Source of the DNA: an uncultured Mailhella sp.
Lineage (GTDB): Bacteria > Desulfobacterota > Desulfovibrionia > Desulfovibrionales > Desulfovibrionaceae
Length of the DNA stretch: 64,000 nt
Assembly: GCA_944322635.1 (NCBI GenBank)
Contig: CALUPL010000036.1
Coordinates: forward strand, 1-64,000
Direction of reading: 5' to 3'
Shown: positions 50,761 to 58,465 of the stretch, one piece after another
Position numbering within the stretch: the first letter of the stretch is position 1
Layout of the letters: each line of letters opens with the position of its first letter
The notes under the pieces: model-generated
What the model was told of the DNA's origin: nothing
The model's input: only the letters and a program-made list of their open reading frames with translations
The model's database searches: none
Made by a program: the position numbers and the translations under genes

Positions 50761-50881
50761 GATGCATTCTCCTTTTTGCCGGCAATGAGCGGGGCTGCGC
50801 ACAATGCGCCTCCCGGCCTGCCGATACCCTGCGGAACTACGCCGTTTGCTTGCCGTTTTCCAGAAAATGCGGCAATATGGA

Positions 50882-50897
50882 GACAATTAATATTGTC
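50882..50897. promoter_or_regulatory. Palindrome in the pdxS / MocR divergent region
   Basis: GACAAT-TAAT-ATTGTC, six-base perfect arms. It lies 122 bases from pdxS and 69 from the regulator start, a good place for the operator of the divergent regulator, though MocR proteins often use direct repeats. Confidence 0.4.
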
Positions 50898-50965
50898 ATG
50901 CATACAAAGACACATTGCGTTATTTCAATGCGTTTTCCCATGAAACGAGCACTTCGGAGAATCCC

Positions 50966-52444
50966 ATGCCAACAAGTGATGAACGGCTGAACAGACTGCG
51001 TCAACTTTATGAAAGCTCCGACGCCCCATGTCGCTATCAGAAAGTGGCGGCTGCCCTTGAAGAAGGCATACGCCAGGGGACCTTTCTGCCCGGAGACGCG
51101 CTGCCCACACAGCGCGCTCTTGCATCCCTGCTCGGCATTACCACGGGAACGGCCACGCACGGCTATGCCGAAGCAGCCAAGCGTGGACTGGTCACCGGAG
51201 TAACGGGCCGAGGCAGCTTTGTGTCCTCCTCAGGATCGGATGTGGACGTCATGCCGCCGCCTGCTCCTCTTCCTCCATCCACGGCATGGCCCGACAAAGG
51301 GGATGAAGAGACAGCTCCTCCCCGTGAAATCGACGACAACTTCTGCCGGAATCTCGGCTTCATAGCTCCCTTTGAAAGTCTGAACCCCTCGCTGCACGAT
51401 GCGCTTGAGCGGATGCTGAAAAGAATGGATGCCGGAACCATGGCGGAGCTTCAGAGTTACCACAGACCGGCCGGCATGGAGCGGCACCGCGAGGCCGGAG
51501 CCCTGTGGGCTGGGCGTTACGGCGTACATGTGTCCGGTCGGGATCTGCTAATCTGCGCAGGCTCCCAGCACGCGCTCATGACTCTGCTCACTACGCTCTG
51601 CACCCCCGGCGACCGTCTTGCCGTGGAAACGCTGAGCTATCCGCTGCTCCGCCAGCTTTCCTGGCGTCTGCGTCTGCCGCTTGCGCCCATACGAACCGAT
51701 GCCTGCGGCATGCTGCCGGATGCATTGGAAAACGTCTGCCGAAACGGGGGCGTGAAGGCCGTGTACCTCATGCCCTCCTGCCGCAATCCCACGCTTACGC
51801 GCATACCGGAGGCCAGAAGAAGGGAACTTGTGGAAGTATGCCGACGACACGATATCATCATCATAGAAGACGACGTATATGCTCTTGCTCTGAACGCACA
51901 GACGACTCCCCCTCTGGCCGAGCTTGCCCCGGAAAGAACTTGTTTTATTGCCGCCACAAGCGAAATTCTCGGGGGCGGTCTGAGAGTAGCCTACCTTTGT
52001 CCGCCGCAGCATATGCTGGAAGAACTGGAACGCACCGTGTCCTACACCATTTCCATGGTGCCTCCGCTCATGGCCGAGCTTGCCGCCCAGTGGATAACGG
52101 ACGGAACGGCCGACAGAACCCTTGCCGCCAAGCGCCGGGAAGCCGCAGTACGCAACGCTCTGGCGCGGGACATTCTGGACGGATGCCCTCTCATGTCCCG
52201 CAGCAGCGGCTTTTTTTGCTGGCTGGGCCTTCCCGACTCCTGGACGGGGCTGAAACTGGCGGCGGAAGCGAGGAAAAGGGGCGTAATAGTGGCCGAAGGC
52301 GAACATTTCCACATGGGACACGGAACAGTGGAAAACGGCGTGCGCCTGGCCCTCGGCGGCGTGCAAAGCCGCGACGACCTGGCCGACGCACTCGGCATCA
52401 TCAAAGACATTCTTGAAACAGGCTCACCGGAAGCGGGGGACTGA
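50966..52444 (+). CDS. MocR/PdxR-type regulator (GntR helix-turn-helix plus aminotransferase fold), PLP lysine replaced
   Basis: 492 residues from ATG 50966 (GGAG site). Residues about 20-88 form a GntR winged helix (LPTQRALASLLGITTGTATH). The rest is a class I aminotransferase fold with IIIEDDVYALA and MPSCRNPTLTRIP. In MocR proteins PLP binds the Lys of a SFSK-x-L-x-P-G-L-R motif. Here it reads ATSEILGGGLRVAYL, with Glu333 at the Lys position, while the Arg that binds the substrate carboxylate is kept. Divergence from pdxST suggests a PdxR-like role; the same-strand TauE/SafE gene 102 bases downstream is another possible target. Confidence 0.87.
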   Translation: MPTSDERLNRLRQLYESSDAPCRYQKVAAALEEGIRQGTFLPGDALPTQRALASLLGITTGTATHGYAEAAKRGLVTGVTGRGSFVSSSGSDVDVMPPPAPLPPSTAWPDKGDEETAPPREIDDNFCRNLGFIAPFESLNPSLHDALERMLKRMDAGTMAELQSYHRPAGMERHREAGALWAGRYGVHVSGRDLLICAGSQHALMTLLTTLCTPGDRLAVETLSYPLLRQLSWRLRLPLAPIRTDACGMLPDALENVCRNGGVKAVYLMPSCRNPTLTRIPEARRRELVEVCRRHDIIIIEDDVYALALNAQTTPPLAELAPERTCFIAATSEILGGGLRVAYLCPPQHMLEELERTVSYTISMVPPLMAELAAQWITDGTADRTLAAKRREAAVRNALARDILDGCPLMSRSSGFFCWLGLPDSWTGLKLAAEARKRGVIVAEGEHFHMGHGTVENGVRLALGGVQSRDDLADALGIIKDILETGSPEAGD

Positions 52445-52545
52445 TCCCTTACTCGTTATGGACGTCACATAGGCACAACGGCAACATTGACGCAGACTCA
52501 TCAGCCGTTATTATGGCTCGTCAACGTCCCAAGGAGAGAGAGGAT

Positions 52546-53343
52546 ATGATAACCGCAATACTTCTTTACTGCTCTCTCGGCGCAGTAGCCGGCCTTCTTG
52601 CCGGTCTTCTCGGCATAGGCGGCGGAGCCGTGGTCGTGCCCATGCTCGTGTTTTCCTTCCAATGGCTGAACATCTCACCGGAAGTGGCCATGCACATGGC
52701 CATCGGCACATCGTTCGGCAGCATCATGTTCACGTCCATTTCCAGCGCCATGGCCCATCATCGGCACGGCGGCGTGGACTGGCATGTCTTCCGCTGCATA
52801 GCTCTCGGCATTCTGATCGGAACCTACGGAGGTTCCTTCGTTGCCGCCCGCATTCCCGCACGCTATCTCCAGATGTTCTTCGTGGTGTTCCTTTATTACG
52901 TGGCCACCAACATGCTCCTGAACAAAAAGCCCAGCGCCAGCCGCACGCTGCCCGGCTTCGCCGGAATGACCGGGGCTGGCGCGGTCATCGGCGCCGTGTC
53001 CAGCCTCGTAGGCATCGGCGGAGGCACGCTTTCCGTCCCCTTCCTTGTCTGGCACAACATGGATATGCGCCGCGCCGTCGGTACCTCCGCAGCCATGGGC
53101 TTTCCCATCGCCTTTGCCGGATGTCTCGGTTTCATAACCAACGGATGGAACAACCCCGAGCTGCCCGCCTACGCCTTCGGCTACCTCTATCTCCCCGCGC
53201 TTGTCGGCATTGTGGCCGTAAGCATGCTCACGGCCCCCATAGGAGCGGGCATAGCTCACAAGCTCCCCGTGCCCAAGCTTAAAAAATTCTTTGCCTGCTT
53301 CCTTTACGTCATAGCCACCAAAATGCTGCTCGACGTACTTTAG
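52546..53343 (+). CDS. TauE/SafE-family permease
   Basis: 265 residues, about eight helices. The family exports or imports sulfite, sulfoacetate and related anions in several bacteria. Two internal repeats each carry the glycine-rich loop (AGLLGIGGGAVVVP and SSLVGIGGGTLSVP). The ATG at 52546 has an AAGGAG plus purine-rich site. The substrate cannot be told; in a sulfur-reducing organism a sulfonate or sulfite is plausible. Confidence 0.88.
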   Translation: MITAILLYCSLGAVAGLLAGLLGIGGGAVVVPMLVFSFQWLNISPEVAMHMAIGTSFGSIMFTSISSAMAHHRHGGVDWHVFRCIALGILIGTYGGSFVAARIPARYLQMFFVVFLYYVATNMLLNKKPSASRTLPGFAGMTGAGAVIGAVSSLVGIGGGTLSVPFLVWHNMDMRRAVGTSAAMGFPIAFAGCLGFITNGWNNPELPAYAFGYLYLPALVGIVAVSMLTAPIGAGIAHKLPVPKLKKFFACFLYVIATKMLLDVL

Positions 53344-53358
53344 AAAATAGCCCGCACC

Positions 53359-53390
53359 AAAAGACGGAGGCCCGGCCTCCGTCTTTTTTT
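53359..53390 (+). terminator. Terminator of the TauE/SafE gene
   Basis: AAAAGACGGAGGC (53359-53371) pairs with GCCTCCGTCTTTT, followed by more T to 53390. Confidence 0.88.
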
Positions 53391-53703
53391 ATTCTCCGCC
53401 CATCAGCCCCGAAGAGAACAAAACATATCATGCGGCCAGATCCCTCCATTTTCTCCTGTCGAAAGCCGAAGTGCGTTTTCCAAACAACATGCGTCACTGC
53501 CAGGCGATATTTTCTGCCGCAACATACCGAAAGGGGAACCGGCCAGCCGACCGATTCCCCTTCTTCATAGCCGAAAAAAGCTCTCTTCAATGCTTCGAAA
53601 ACGTCCTTTCCGCGCTTTTCCGCAGCTTCCGACAGAAAATTCTTCCTGTTCACAGCTCCGGCGCCTGCGCAGCGTTTCCGAAACTCTCATGTTTCTCTCT
53701 CAT
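53391..53703 (-). other. Gene-free stretch downstream of flavodoxin
   Basis: About 310 bases with no credible gene. It contains one hairpin, AAGGGGAA (53531-53538) with TTCCCCTT (53555-53562) and a further inner CGG/CCG, likely the flavodoxin terminator although it lacks a long T run. Confidence 0.45.
53531..53562 (-). terminator. Possible terminator of flavodoxin
   Basis: A 12-bp stem counting one wobble: outer arms AAGGGGAA/TTCCCCTT, inner CGG/CCG, eight-base loop. It is 140 bases past the flavodoxin stop and is followed by only three T on the minus strand. Confidence 0.4.
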
Positions 53704-54153
53704 TCAGGCCTGGAAAGCGGCAATGATGCGATCGCACCAGTCGTCCACATCGTCCCGATTTCCAGAATAATCTCCATCCACCTTGAGTCCTTCTTCCACG
53801 ACAACGGCTCCAAGTCCGGCAAGCCTGTTTTCGATCACGTCCACGGCACCGCAGAAATGCTCGAAGCTGCTGTCACCGCTGGCAAAACAGGCGACCTTCT
53901 TGCCGCTTACACCTATGGCGTCGAAATCTTCGAACAGGGTATTGAAGTCATCCTGCATTTCCACCTCATCGGTGCCCCAGGCGGAACAGCCGAACAACGC
54001 GGCGTCATACCCGTTGCACAGCCCTTCGGCGGAGGCATCGGCGGCGTTCAGCACCGTCACGTCGAAACCTGCGTTGCCCATTCTCTCGCCGAGAGCTTCT
54101 GCGATTCCTGCCGTATTGCCCGTTGTAGAACCGTACACAATGAGAACCTTCAT
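53704..54153 (-). CDS. fld: Flavodoxin
   Basis: 149 residues, a typical short-chain flavodoxin as in Desulfovibrio. FMN phosphate loop GSTTGNTAGIAEALG (8-22), the FMN-stacking loop CSAWGTDEVEMQDDF, and SGDSSFEHFCGAVD. It carries electrons in place of ferredoxin, often when iron is short. ATG 54153 has a GGAG site. A Fur-box-like promoter about 900 bases upstream points at it through a structured, gene-free region, which would make it iron-regulated. Confidence 0.93.
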   Translation of the reverse strand: MKVLIVYGSTTGNTAGIAEALGERMGNAGFDVTVLNAADASAEGLCNGYDAALFGCSAWGTDEVEMQDDFNTLFEDFDAIGVSGKKVACFASGDSSFEHFCGAVDVIENRLAGLGAVVVEEGLKVDGDYSGNRDDVDDWCDRIIAAFQA

Positions 54154-54428
54154 GTTTTTTCTCCGGTAAACTCCTTCGGAAGCAAAGGCGCAGGGCAGCA
54201 GCCCGACACCGACCCCGTGCCGATGACGGACGGCCTCCGCCTCCGAAGGAAATGAGAGTCCGATTTTTGCACGGCGGAGCATTGCCGCCTTTCTCCGCCG
54301 TGCACGACCAGGAGTACTCACCCCGCCCGACGCGGGATGAATGCAGGACAAAAATCTGGCCGGACCCCTGCTGTGAGTCAGAAGCCCGGCTGAGGGGGGA
54401 GGAGACTGGAACCTTGCGATTCCAGAGC

Positions 54429-54826
54429 AAATTTTGCCGGCATGTCATGGCGTGCATACCGGCAATGCGGAGGAGAGCTTTCCGGAATTACCTGTTTCTT
54501 CCGAAAAGCATGGCGAATGTAGGAATGAGCCGTCCCGGCCCATTCTCCTGCCGCAAGGCAGAGAAATTTTGCCGGAACACCCAGACACGTGTTCCGGCGT
54601 AAACGCCGCCTCGGAGTTTACGGCGTTCCGTATGGAGGCATGATCGACCTTGTGGTCATGCATGCGTGTTATGGCATTACTTGTTCCGATGCTTCCTCGG
54701 GCCGTCCCCCACCATGGGGAACGGCCCTCGCCGCACCAGGAGACTGAGGCTGACACCTCAGCACGGAACGCGACCCGGTCGCGCTCCAACATGACGCAGA
54801 CACAACGTGCTGCATAAATTTTGCCG
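54429..54826. repeat. Three copies of AAATTTTGCCG heading hairpins
   Basis: AAATTTTGCCG occurs at 54429-54439, 54564-54574 and 54816-54826. In each case the GCCG begins the left arm of an inverted repeat: 5 bp plus imperfect pairing for the first, 10 bp (GCCGGAACAC) for the second, 11 bp (GCCGTCTGACG) for the third. A short hairpin lies just left of the first two (CTGGAA/TTCCAG, CTGCC/GGCAG). Confidence 0.7.
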
Positions 54827-55047
54827 TCTGACGCCTCCGGCATGAAGCCGGGTCAAGCCATCGTCAGACGGCGTAGGGGGGGGGAGGTCAAAAAACGTCC
54901 CAAACCGGTCGTTGCGAACTCTGTTCATTTTTCAAGGAGCCGTCGCGGTGAAAAGCCTTTAAACAGCAATCTGAAATCGGCCGGACCCGCCGCGACTTCG
55001 AAAGACGCCCTTCCATTATCCAAATCGCTCGTCCTTCGTTGATTCAG

Positions 55048-55076
55048 AAACTAATGAAAACGAATTTCATTGTCAA
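55048..55076 (-). promoter_or_regulatory. Promoter with Fur-box-like palindrome in its spacer
   Basis: On the minus strand TTGACA (55076-55071), a 17-base spacer and TAGTTT (55053-55048). The spacer is almost entirely the palindrome AATGAAAACGAATTTCATT (55053-55071, read on the plus strand; 7-bp arms, 5-base centre), which resembles Fur sites. A bound repressor would cover both promoter boxes. Transcription would start near 55041 and run toward flavodoxin. Confidence 0.6.
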
Positions 55077-55110
55077 CTTAATTTCTTCAAAAAACATTTT
55101 CTTCTGAAAA

Positions 55111-55134
55111 ATATTCTCAGAATATGATTATCAT
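55111..55134. promoter_or_regulatory. Second Fur/PerR-like palindrome pair
   Basis: ATATTC-TCA-GAATAT is at 55111-55125 with perfect 6-bp arms (the spacer runs 55117-55119). It overlaps ATGATTATCAT at 55124-55134, a perfect 11-base palindrome matching the core of Fur boxes. It lies about 45 bases upstream of the promoter at 55048-55076. Confidence 0.5.
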
Positions 55135-55365
55135 TTTGATTTTCTTTATTTTTTATAAAACTTTTCAGTTTTTCCGTACTCTGTCGAATCACACACCATC
55201 TCCCGGCAGAACTCAGAACCGGCAAAAAACTGTCTCGCCGGAAGAGAATTCCGACAGGCAGGCATATCGTTGCCGACAGGCCTGCCTCCTTCATGACTTC
55301 CGCTTTCACATTTACGGCTCGACAAGACGCCTCATCCGGCGAGGAAAACGAAACATCAAACGCGA

Positions 55366-56823
55366 CTAAATTTCACTTTCCGGAATTCCGCAGGCCCGGG
55401 CTACCCCGACGCCGTAAGCAGGATCGGCCTTGAAGCAATGGCGTATATGCCGCAGCTTAATTTCTCTCGGAGCATCACCAAGCGCTCGGGCCGTATTGCC
55501 GAAGAGCTCCTCCTGCTGCTTCGGAGTCATCAGTCGGAAAAGCTTGCCGGGCTGCTCGAAATAGTCCGCATCGTCGCAGGGATAATCCCAGCGGGCGGCA
55601 TCGCCGCATATTTTCAGGGGAGGTTCCGCAAATTCCGGCTGCTCCTTCCAGGCTCCCAGGCTGTTGGGCTCGTAACTCGCATAGCTGCCGTAGTTTCCAT
55701 CCACACGCATGGCGCCGTCCCTGTGGAAACTGTGATAGGGACAGCGAGGTCTGTTCACCGGGATCATGTTGTGGTTGACTCCGAGGCGATAACGCTGAGC
55801 GTCGCCGTAGGAGAACAGACGCCCCTGAAGCATCTTGTCGGGAGAAACACCGATACCGGGTACCAGATTGGCGGGATTGAAGGCCGACTGTTCCACCTCG
55901 GCAAAATAATTCTCCGGGTTGCGATTCAGTTCCAGAACGCCTACCTCGATCAGGGGATAATCCTTGTGATACCAGACCTTGGTAAGATCGAAGGGATGGT
56001 ACGGAAGCTTTTCGGCATCCTCCTCCGGCATGACCTGAAAGTACAGAGTCCAGCGAGGGAAATCCCCCTTCTCAATGTGTTCATACAGATCGCGCTGATG
56101 GCTGTCTCTGTCGCGACCTATGAGTTCCTGCGCTTCGGCATCCGTAAGATTCCGGATGCCCTGCTGAGTCCTGAAGTGGAACTTGACCCAGAACCGCCGG
56201 TTTTCCGCATTGATGAGACTGTAGGTATGACTTCCGAAGCCGTGCATGTGGCGATACGAGGCCGGAATGCCGCGATCGCTCATGACCACGGTGATCTGAT
56301 GAAGAGCCTCGGGCAGAAGCGTCCAGAAATCCCAGTTGTCCGCAGCACTGTGCATGTTGGTGCGGGGATTGCGCTTCACCACATGATTCAGGTCCGGGAA
56401 TTTGAGCGGATCACGAAGGAAAAACACGGGCGTATTGTTGCCCACCATGTCCCAGTTTCCCTGATCCGTATAAAACTTGACGGCAAAGCCACGAATATCT
56501 CTTTCGGCATCCGCCGCACCGCGCTCGCCGGCCACGGTGGAAAAACGGACGAACACTTCCGTTTTCTTGCCGATTTCTGCAAAAAGCGAGGCCTTCGTGT
56601 ACCTTGTAACATCGTGCGTTACCGTGAACGTTCCGTACGCACCGGACCCCTTGGCGTGCATGCGCCTTTCCGGAATGACTTCACGGTCGAAATGTGCCAG
56701 CTTCTCCTGAAACCAGACATCCTGCATCAGCATGGGACCACGGGGACCGGCAGTCAGAACGTGATTGTTGTCGGCCACGGGCGCACCGGTGCCGGTCGTC
56801 AGAAAGTCGCTTTTATCAGCCAT
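55366..56823 (-). CDS. katA: Heme catalase (monofunctional, clade 3 size)
   Basis: 485 residues. Decomposes hydrogen peroxide. The distal His is in [12 protein letters not shown] and the proximal heme Tyr in [18 protein letters not shown]; the Asn and Phe of the heme pocket ([16 protein letters not shown]) are present. ATG 56823 has an AGAGGAG site. A 9-bp inverted repeat about 100 bases upstream is likely its operator. A weak hairpin (AGGCAGGC/GCCTGCCT, 55256-55287) after the stop lacks a T tail. Confidence 0.96.
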   Translation of the reverse strand: MADKSDFLTTGTGAPVADNNHVLTAGPRGPMLMQDVWFQEKLAHFDREVIPERRMHAKGSGAYGTFTVTHDVTRYTKASLFAEIGKKTEVFVRFSTVAGERGAADAERDIRGFAVKFYTDQGNWDMVGNNTPVFFLRDPLKFPDLNHVVKRNPRTNMHSAADNWDFWTLLPEALHQITVVMSDRGIPASYRHMHGFGSHTYSLINAENRRFWVKFHFRTQQGIRNLTDAEAQELIGRDRDSHQRDLYEHIEKGDFPRWTLYFQVMPEEDAEKLPYHPFDLTKVWYHKDYPLIEVGVLELNRNPENYFAEVEQSAFNPANLVPGIGVSPDKMLQGRLFSYGDAQRYRLGVNHNMIPVNRPRCPYHSFHRDGAMRVDGNYGSYASYEPNSLGAWKEQPEFAEPPLKICGDAARWDYPCDDADYFEQPGKLFRLMTPKQQEELFGNTARALGDAPREIKLRHIRHCFKADPAYGVGVARACGIPESEI

Positions 56824-57248
56824 CTGCTTTCTCCTCTGGTTCGCGCACCCGAAGGTGCGGTTGAAAGCATCCCAACGCTGCCCAGTGAGGAAAGCATGAC
56901 ATGGCAGTCCGATTTTGTAAATAGTAAAAATTATCATTACTATTTAAAAACATTCATGTAATTCTGAGGAATGCCCCTTTGATGATACAAAATTGAATCA
57001 ATTTCAAACACCTCACCAGGTTGAACGACATTAAAAATGCCGTTTCCCGTTCCGGACTTTTCAATCGAGGCACACGTCGTGGTTCTTCCGCCTTTTTCTG
57101 CCCTCCCGCACTATTTCTTTCTCTTTCCCACACGGTAAACGCCCATTTCTCTTGCTGCCGACAAACGATGTTTCCTACGCACAAGCGGGTTCAAGGGGCA
57201 TCCGGCACAACCTCCTTTATTTCCGGCTTCCGCCTGCAGAAAGCCAAT
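56824..57248 (-). other. Gene-free stretch upstream of katA
   Basis: About 425 bases between the catalase start and the RlpA terminator. Apart from the inverted repeat at 56919-56945 and the AT-rich sequence around it, I see nothing coding or structured. Confidence 0.45.
56919..56945. promoter_or_regulatory. Inverted repeat upstream of katA, PerR/Fur-type operator candidate
   Basis: AAATAGTAA (56919-56927) and TTACTATTT (56937-56945), nine-base perfect arms with a nine-base AT-rich centre. It lies 96 bases upstream of the catalase start; catalases are classic PerR targets. Confidence 0.5.
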
Positions 57249-57281
57249 AAAAAAAGCCCCCGGGCCTTCCGGCTCAGGGGC
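57249..57281 (-). terminator. Terminator of the second RlpA gene
   Basis: On the minus strand GCCCC...GGGGC with inner GCC/GGC pairing runs into seven T (57255-57249). It is 67 bases past the stop codon. Confidence 0.8.
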
Positions 57282-57347
57282 AAGCGCTCATCGTATGGCG
57301 GCGTCTCTCACGCGCCGCGGGGCGGTCCGTCTTTCCGGGACGGACGC

Positions 57348-58028
57348 CTACCTTTCGGCCACGGCCTGAACGGCCGGAGCCATGGAGTTTTTCTCCGCAA
57401 GCATGATGCTGGCGCCGGGGTGGGTAGTGGCCACGCGCACCAGCGCATCCTGCGATTCCTGAAAGCTGTCGTACGGTCCAATGGCCATGACGCCGTCGCG
57501 CGTATGCAGCAGAGAAGCGGCGTCATACATTCCCAAGCATATGAGCCGGCGCAGCTGCTGCGCCACGGCATCGGAAGATACCTGCGTTTCCGCCAGCTTG
57601 ACGAAGAAGGCCTGCGACCGCAACAGAGGATATCCCTCACGGTTTCCGACTATTTCGAGGGTCACTCGGGAAACTCCCGCCTCGGAAAGCCCGAGGCTGT
57701 CGGCGGCCGCGTACGACAAATCAATAATTCTGTTTTTGGAATAAGGTCCGCGGTCGTTGATGCGCACAATGACGCTTTTACCGCTGGCCTTGTTTTCCAC
57801 TTTGACCAGTGTGCCGAGGGGAAGCGTGCGATGAGCCGCCGTCATGGCGAACATGTCAAAGGCTTCACCCGTAGCGGTTGACTTTCCGTGATGCCAGGGG
57901 CCATACCACGAGGCCACACCCGACTGGAAAAAGGCATCCTGGCCATAAGCCGACGGCAGAGCCAGAAGCAGGCACAAAAGCCATGCTCCCGCAAATGCCA
58001 TCAGACTTCGGTAGGAAGATGATGTCAT
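57348..58028 (-). CDS. RlpA-family exported protein (DPBB domain, SPOR-like tail)
   Basis: 226 residues. A Sec signal (AFAGAWLLCLLLALPSAYG) without lipobox Cys is followed by a double-psi beta-barrel domain with GVASWYGPWHHGKSTATGE and VRINDRGPYSKNRIIDLS, including the catalytic-type Asp. The C-terminal half ends in a SPOR-like repeat region (FFVKLAETQVSSDAVAQQL; VMAIGPYDSFQESQDALVRV). Unlike the paralogue at 16893-17621 it should be free in the periplasm. ATG 58028 has a GGAG site. Confidence 0.85.
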   Translation of the reverse strand: MTSSSYRSLMAFAGAWLLCLLLALPSAYGQDAFFQSGVASWYGPWHHGKSTATGEAFDMFAMTAAHRTLPLGTLVKVENKASGKSVIVRINDRGPYSKNRIIDLSYAAADSLGLSEAGVSRVTLEIVGNREGYPLLRSQAFFVKLAETQVSSDAVAQQLRRLICLGMYDAASLLHTRDGVMAIGPYDSFQESQDALVRVATTHPGASIMLAEKNSMAPAVQAVAER

Positions 58029-58465
58029 GCAGACTCCGGGTTAAGATGAAGTCACGCGGCCGATCCGTCTGCGATCCTGGCTGCGTGGAGCGGAAATCGC
58101 CCTTTTTTCCTCTGCCCGCCGCGATCACTCCCGGAACGGGGCGCGGCTCCGATGCGCGAAGGCAAGCCGAAAGTCCATCCTGCGGGGGACCTCGGGGAAC
58201 GGAGGAAAACGACGGGAATCAGGCACGCCGGACGGCATCTGCCGATACCCGTACACGTCTCATAGGGGTCCGAATATCTCATCCCGTCGAATTTATGTCA
58301 AGCAGGTCTGCATAACGGGTCGATTTCTTCTGTAACACTATCATATTCCGGGGAATGAGACTGTAATTTTTTTCCTTCCGTCCGCCCCGTTCCGGGCCGG
58401 AAAACTTGCGCCCGTCTGCCCGTCGTACTATTATGGATGACCATTTCACTGCCGCAGGTACCGCC
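58029..58465 (+). other. Gene-free stretch upstream of the large membrane protein
   Basis: 437 bases divergent between the RlpA gene and the large membrane protein. No credible gene, hairpin or consensus promoter is visible; both promoters should be here. Confidence 0.4.

Larger units (their letters stand above)
54154..55365 (-). other. 1.2-kb gene-free region with an array of hairpins, upstream of flavodoxin
   Basis: No frame in this stretch looks protein-coding. The part from 54262 to 54880 holds at least four GC-rich hairpins, each flanked on its left (plus strand) by an AT tract: arms 54269-54279/54293-54303 after ATTTTT, 54436-54440/54459-54463 after AAATTTT, 54571-54580/54589-54598 after AAATTTT, and 54823-54833/54862-54872 after AAATTTT. 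AGGAG plus a short hairpin also recurs (about 54400, 54737). The part from 55040 to 55180 is AT-rich with Fur-like palindromes. Confidence 0.55.

Noticed and set aside
54715..54770. Cobalamin riboswitch, because of CCAGGAGACTGAG near 54737
   Set aside because: Only the B12-box-like core is similar; the upstream conserved parts of the aptamer are not in the right order on either strand. Left as an unassigned structured region, to be tested with Rfam models.
54445..54843. A 132-codon minus-strand frame within the hairpin region
   Set aside because: Composition is not protein-like, there is no ribosome site, and it crosses several strong hairpins.
54262..54880. CRISPR-like array
   Set aside because: The shared element is only 11 bases, spacing is irregular (135 and 252 bases), and no cas gene is near.
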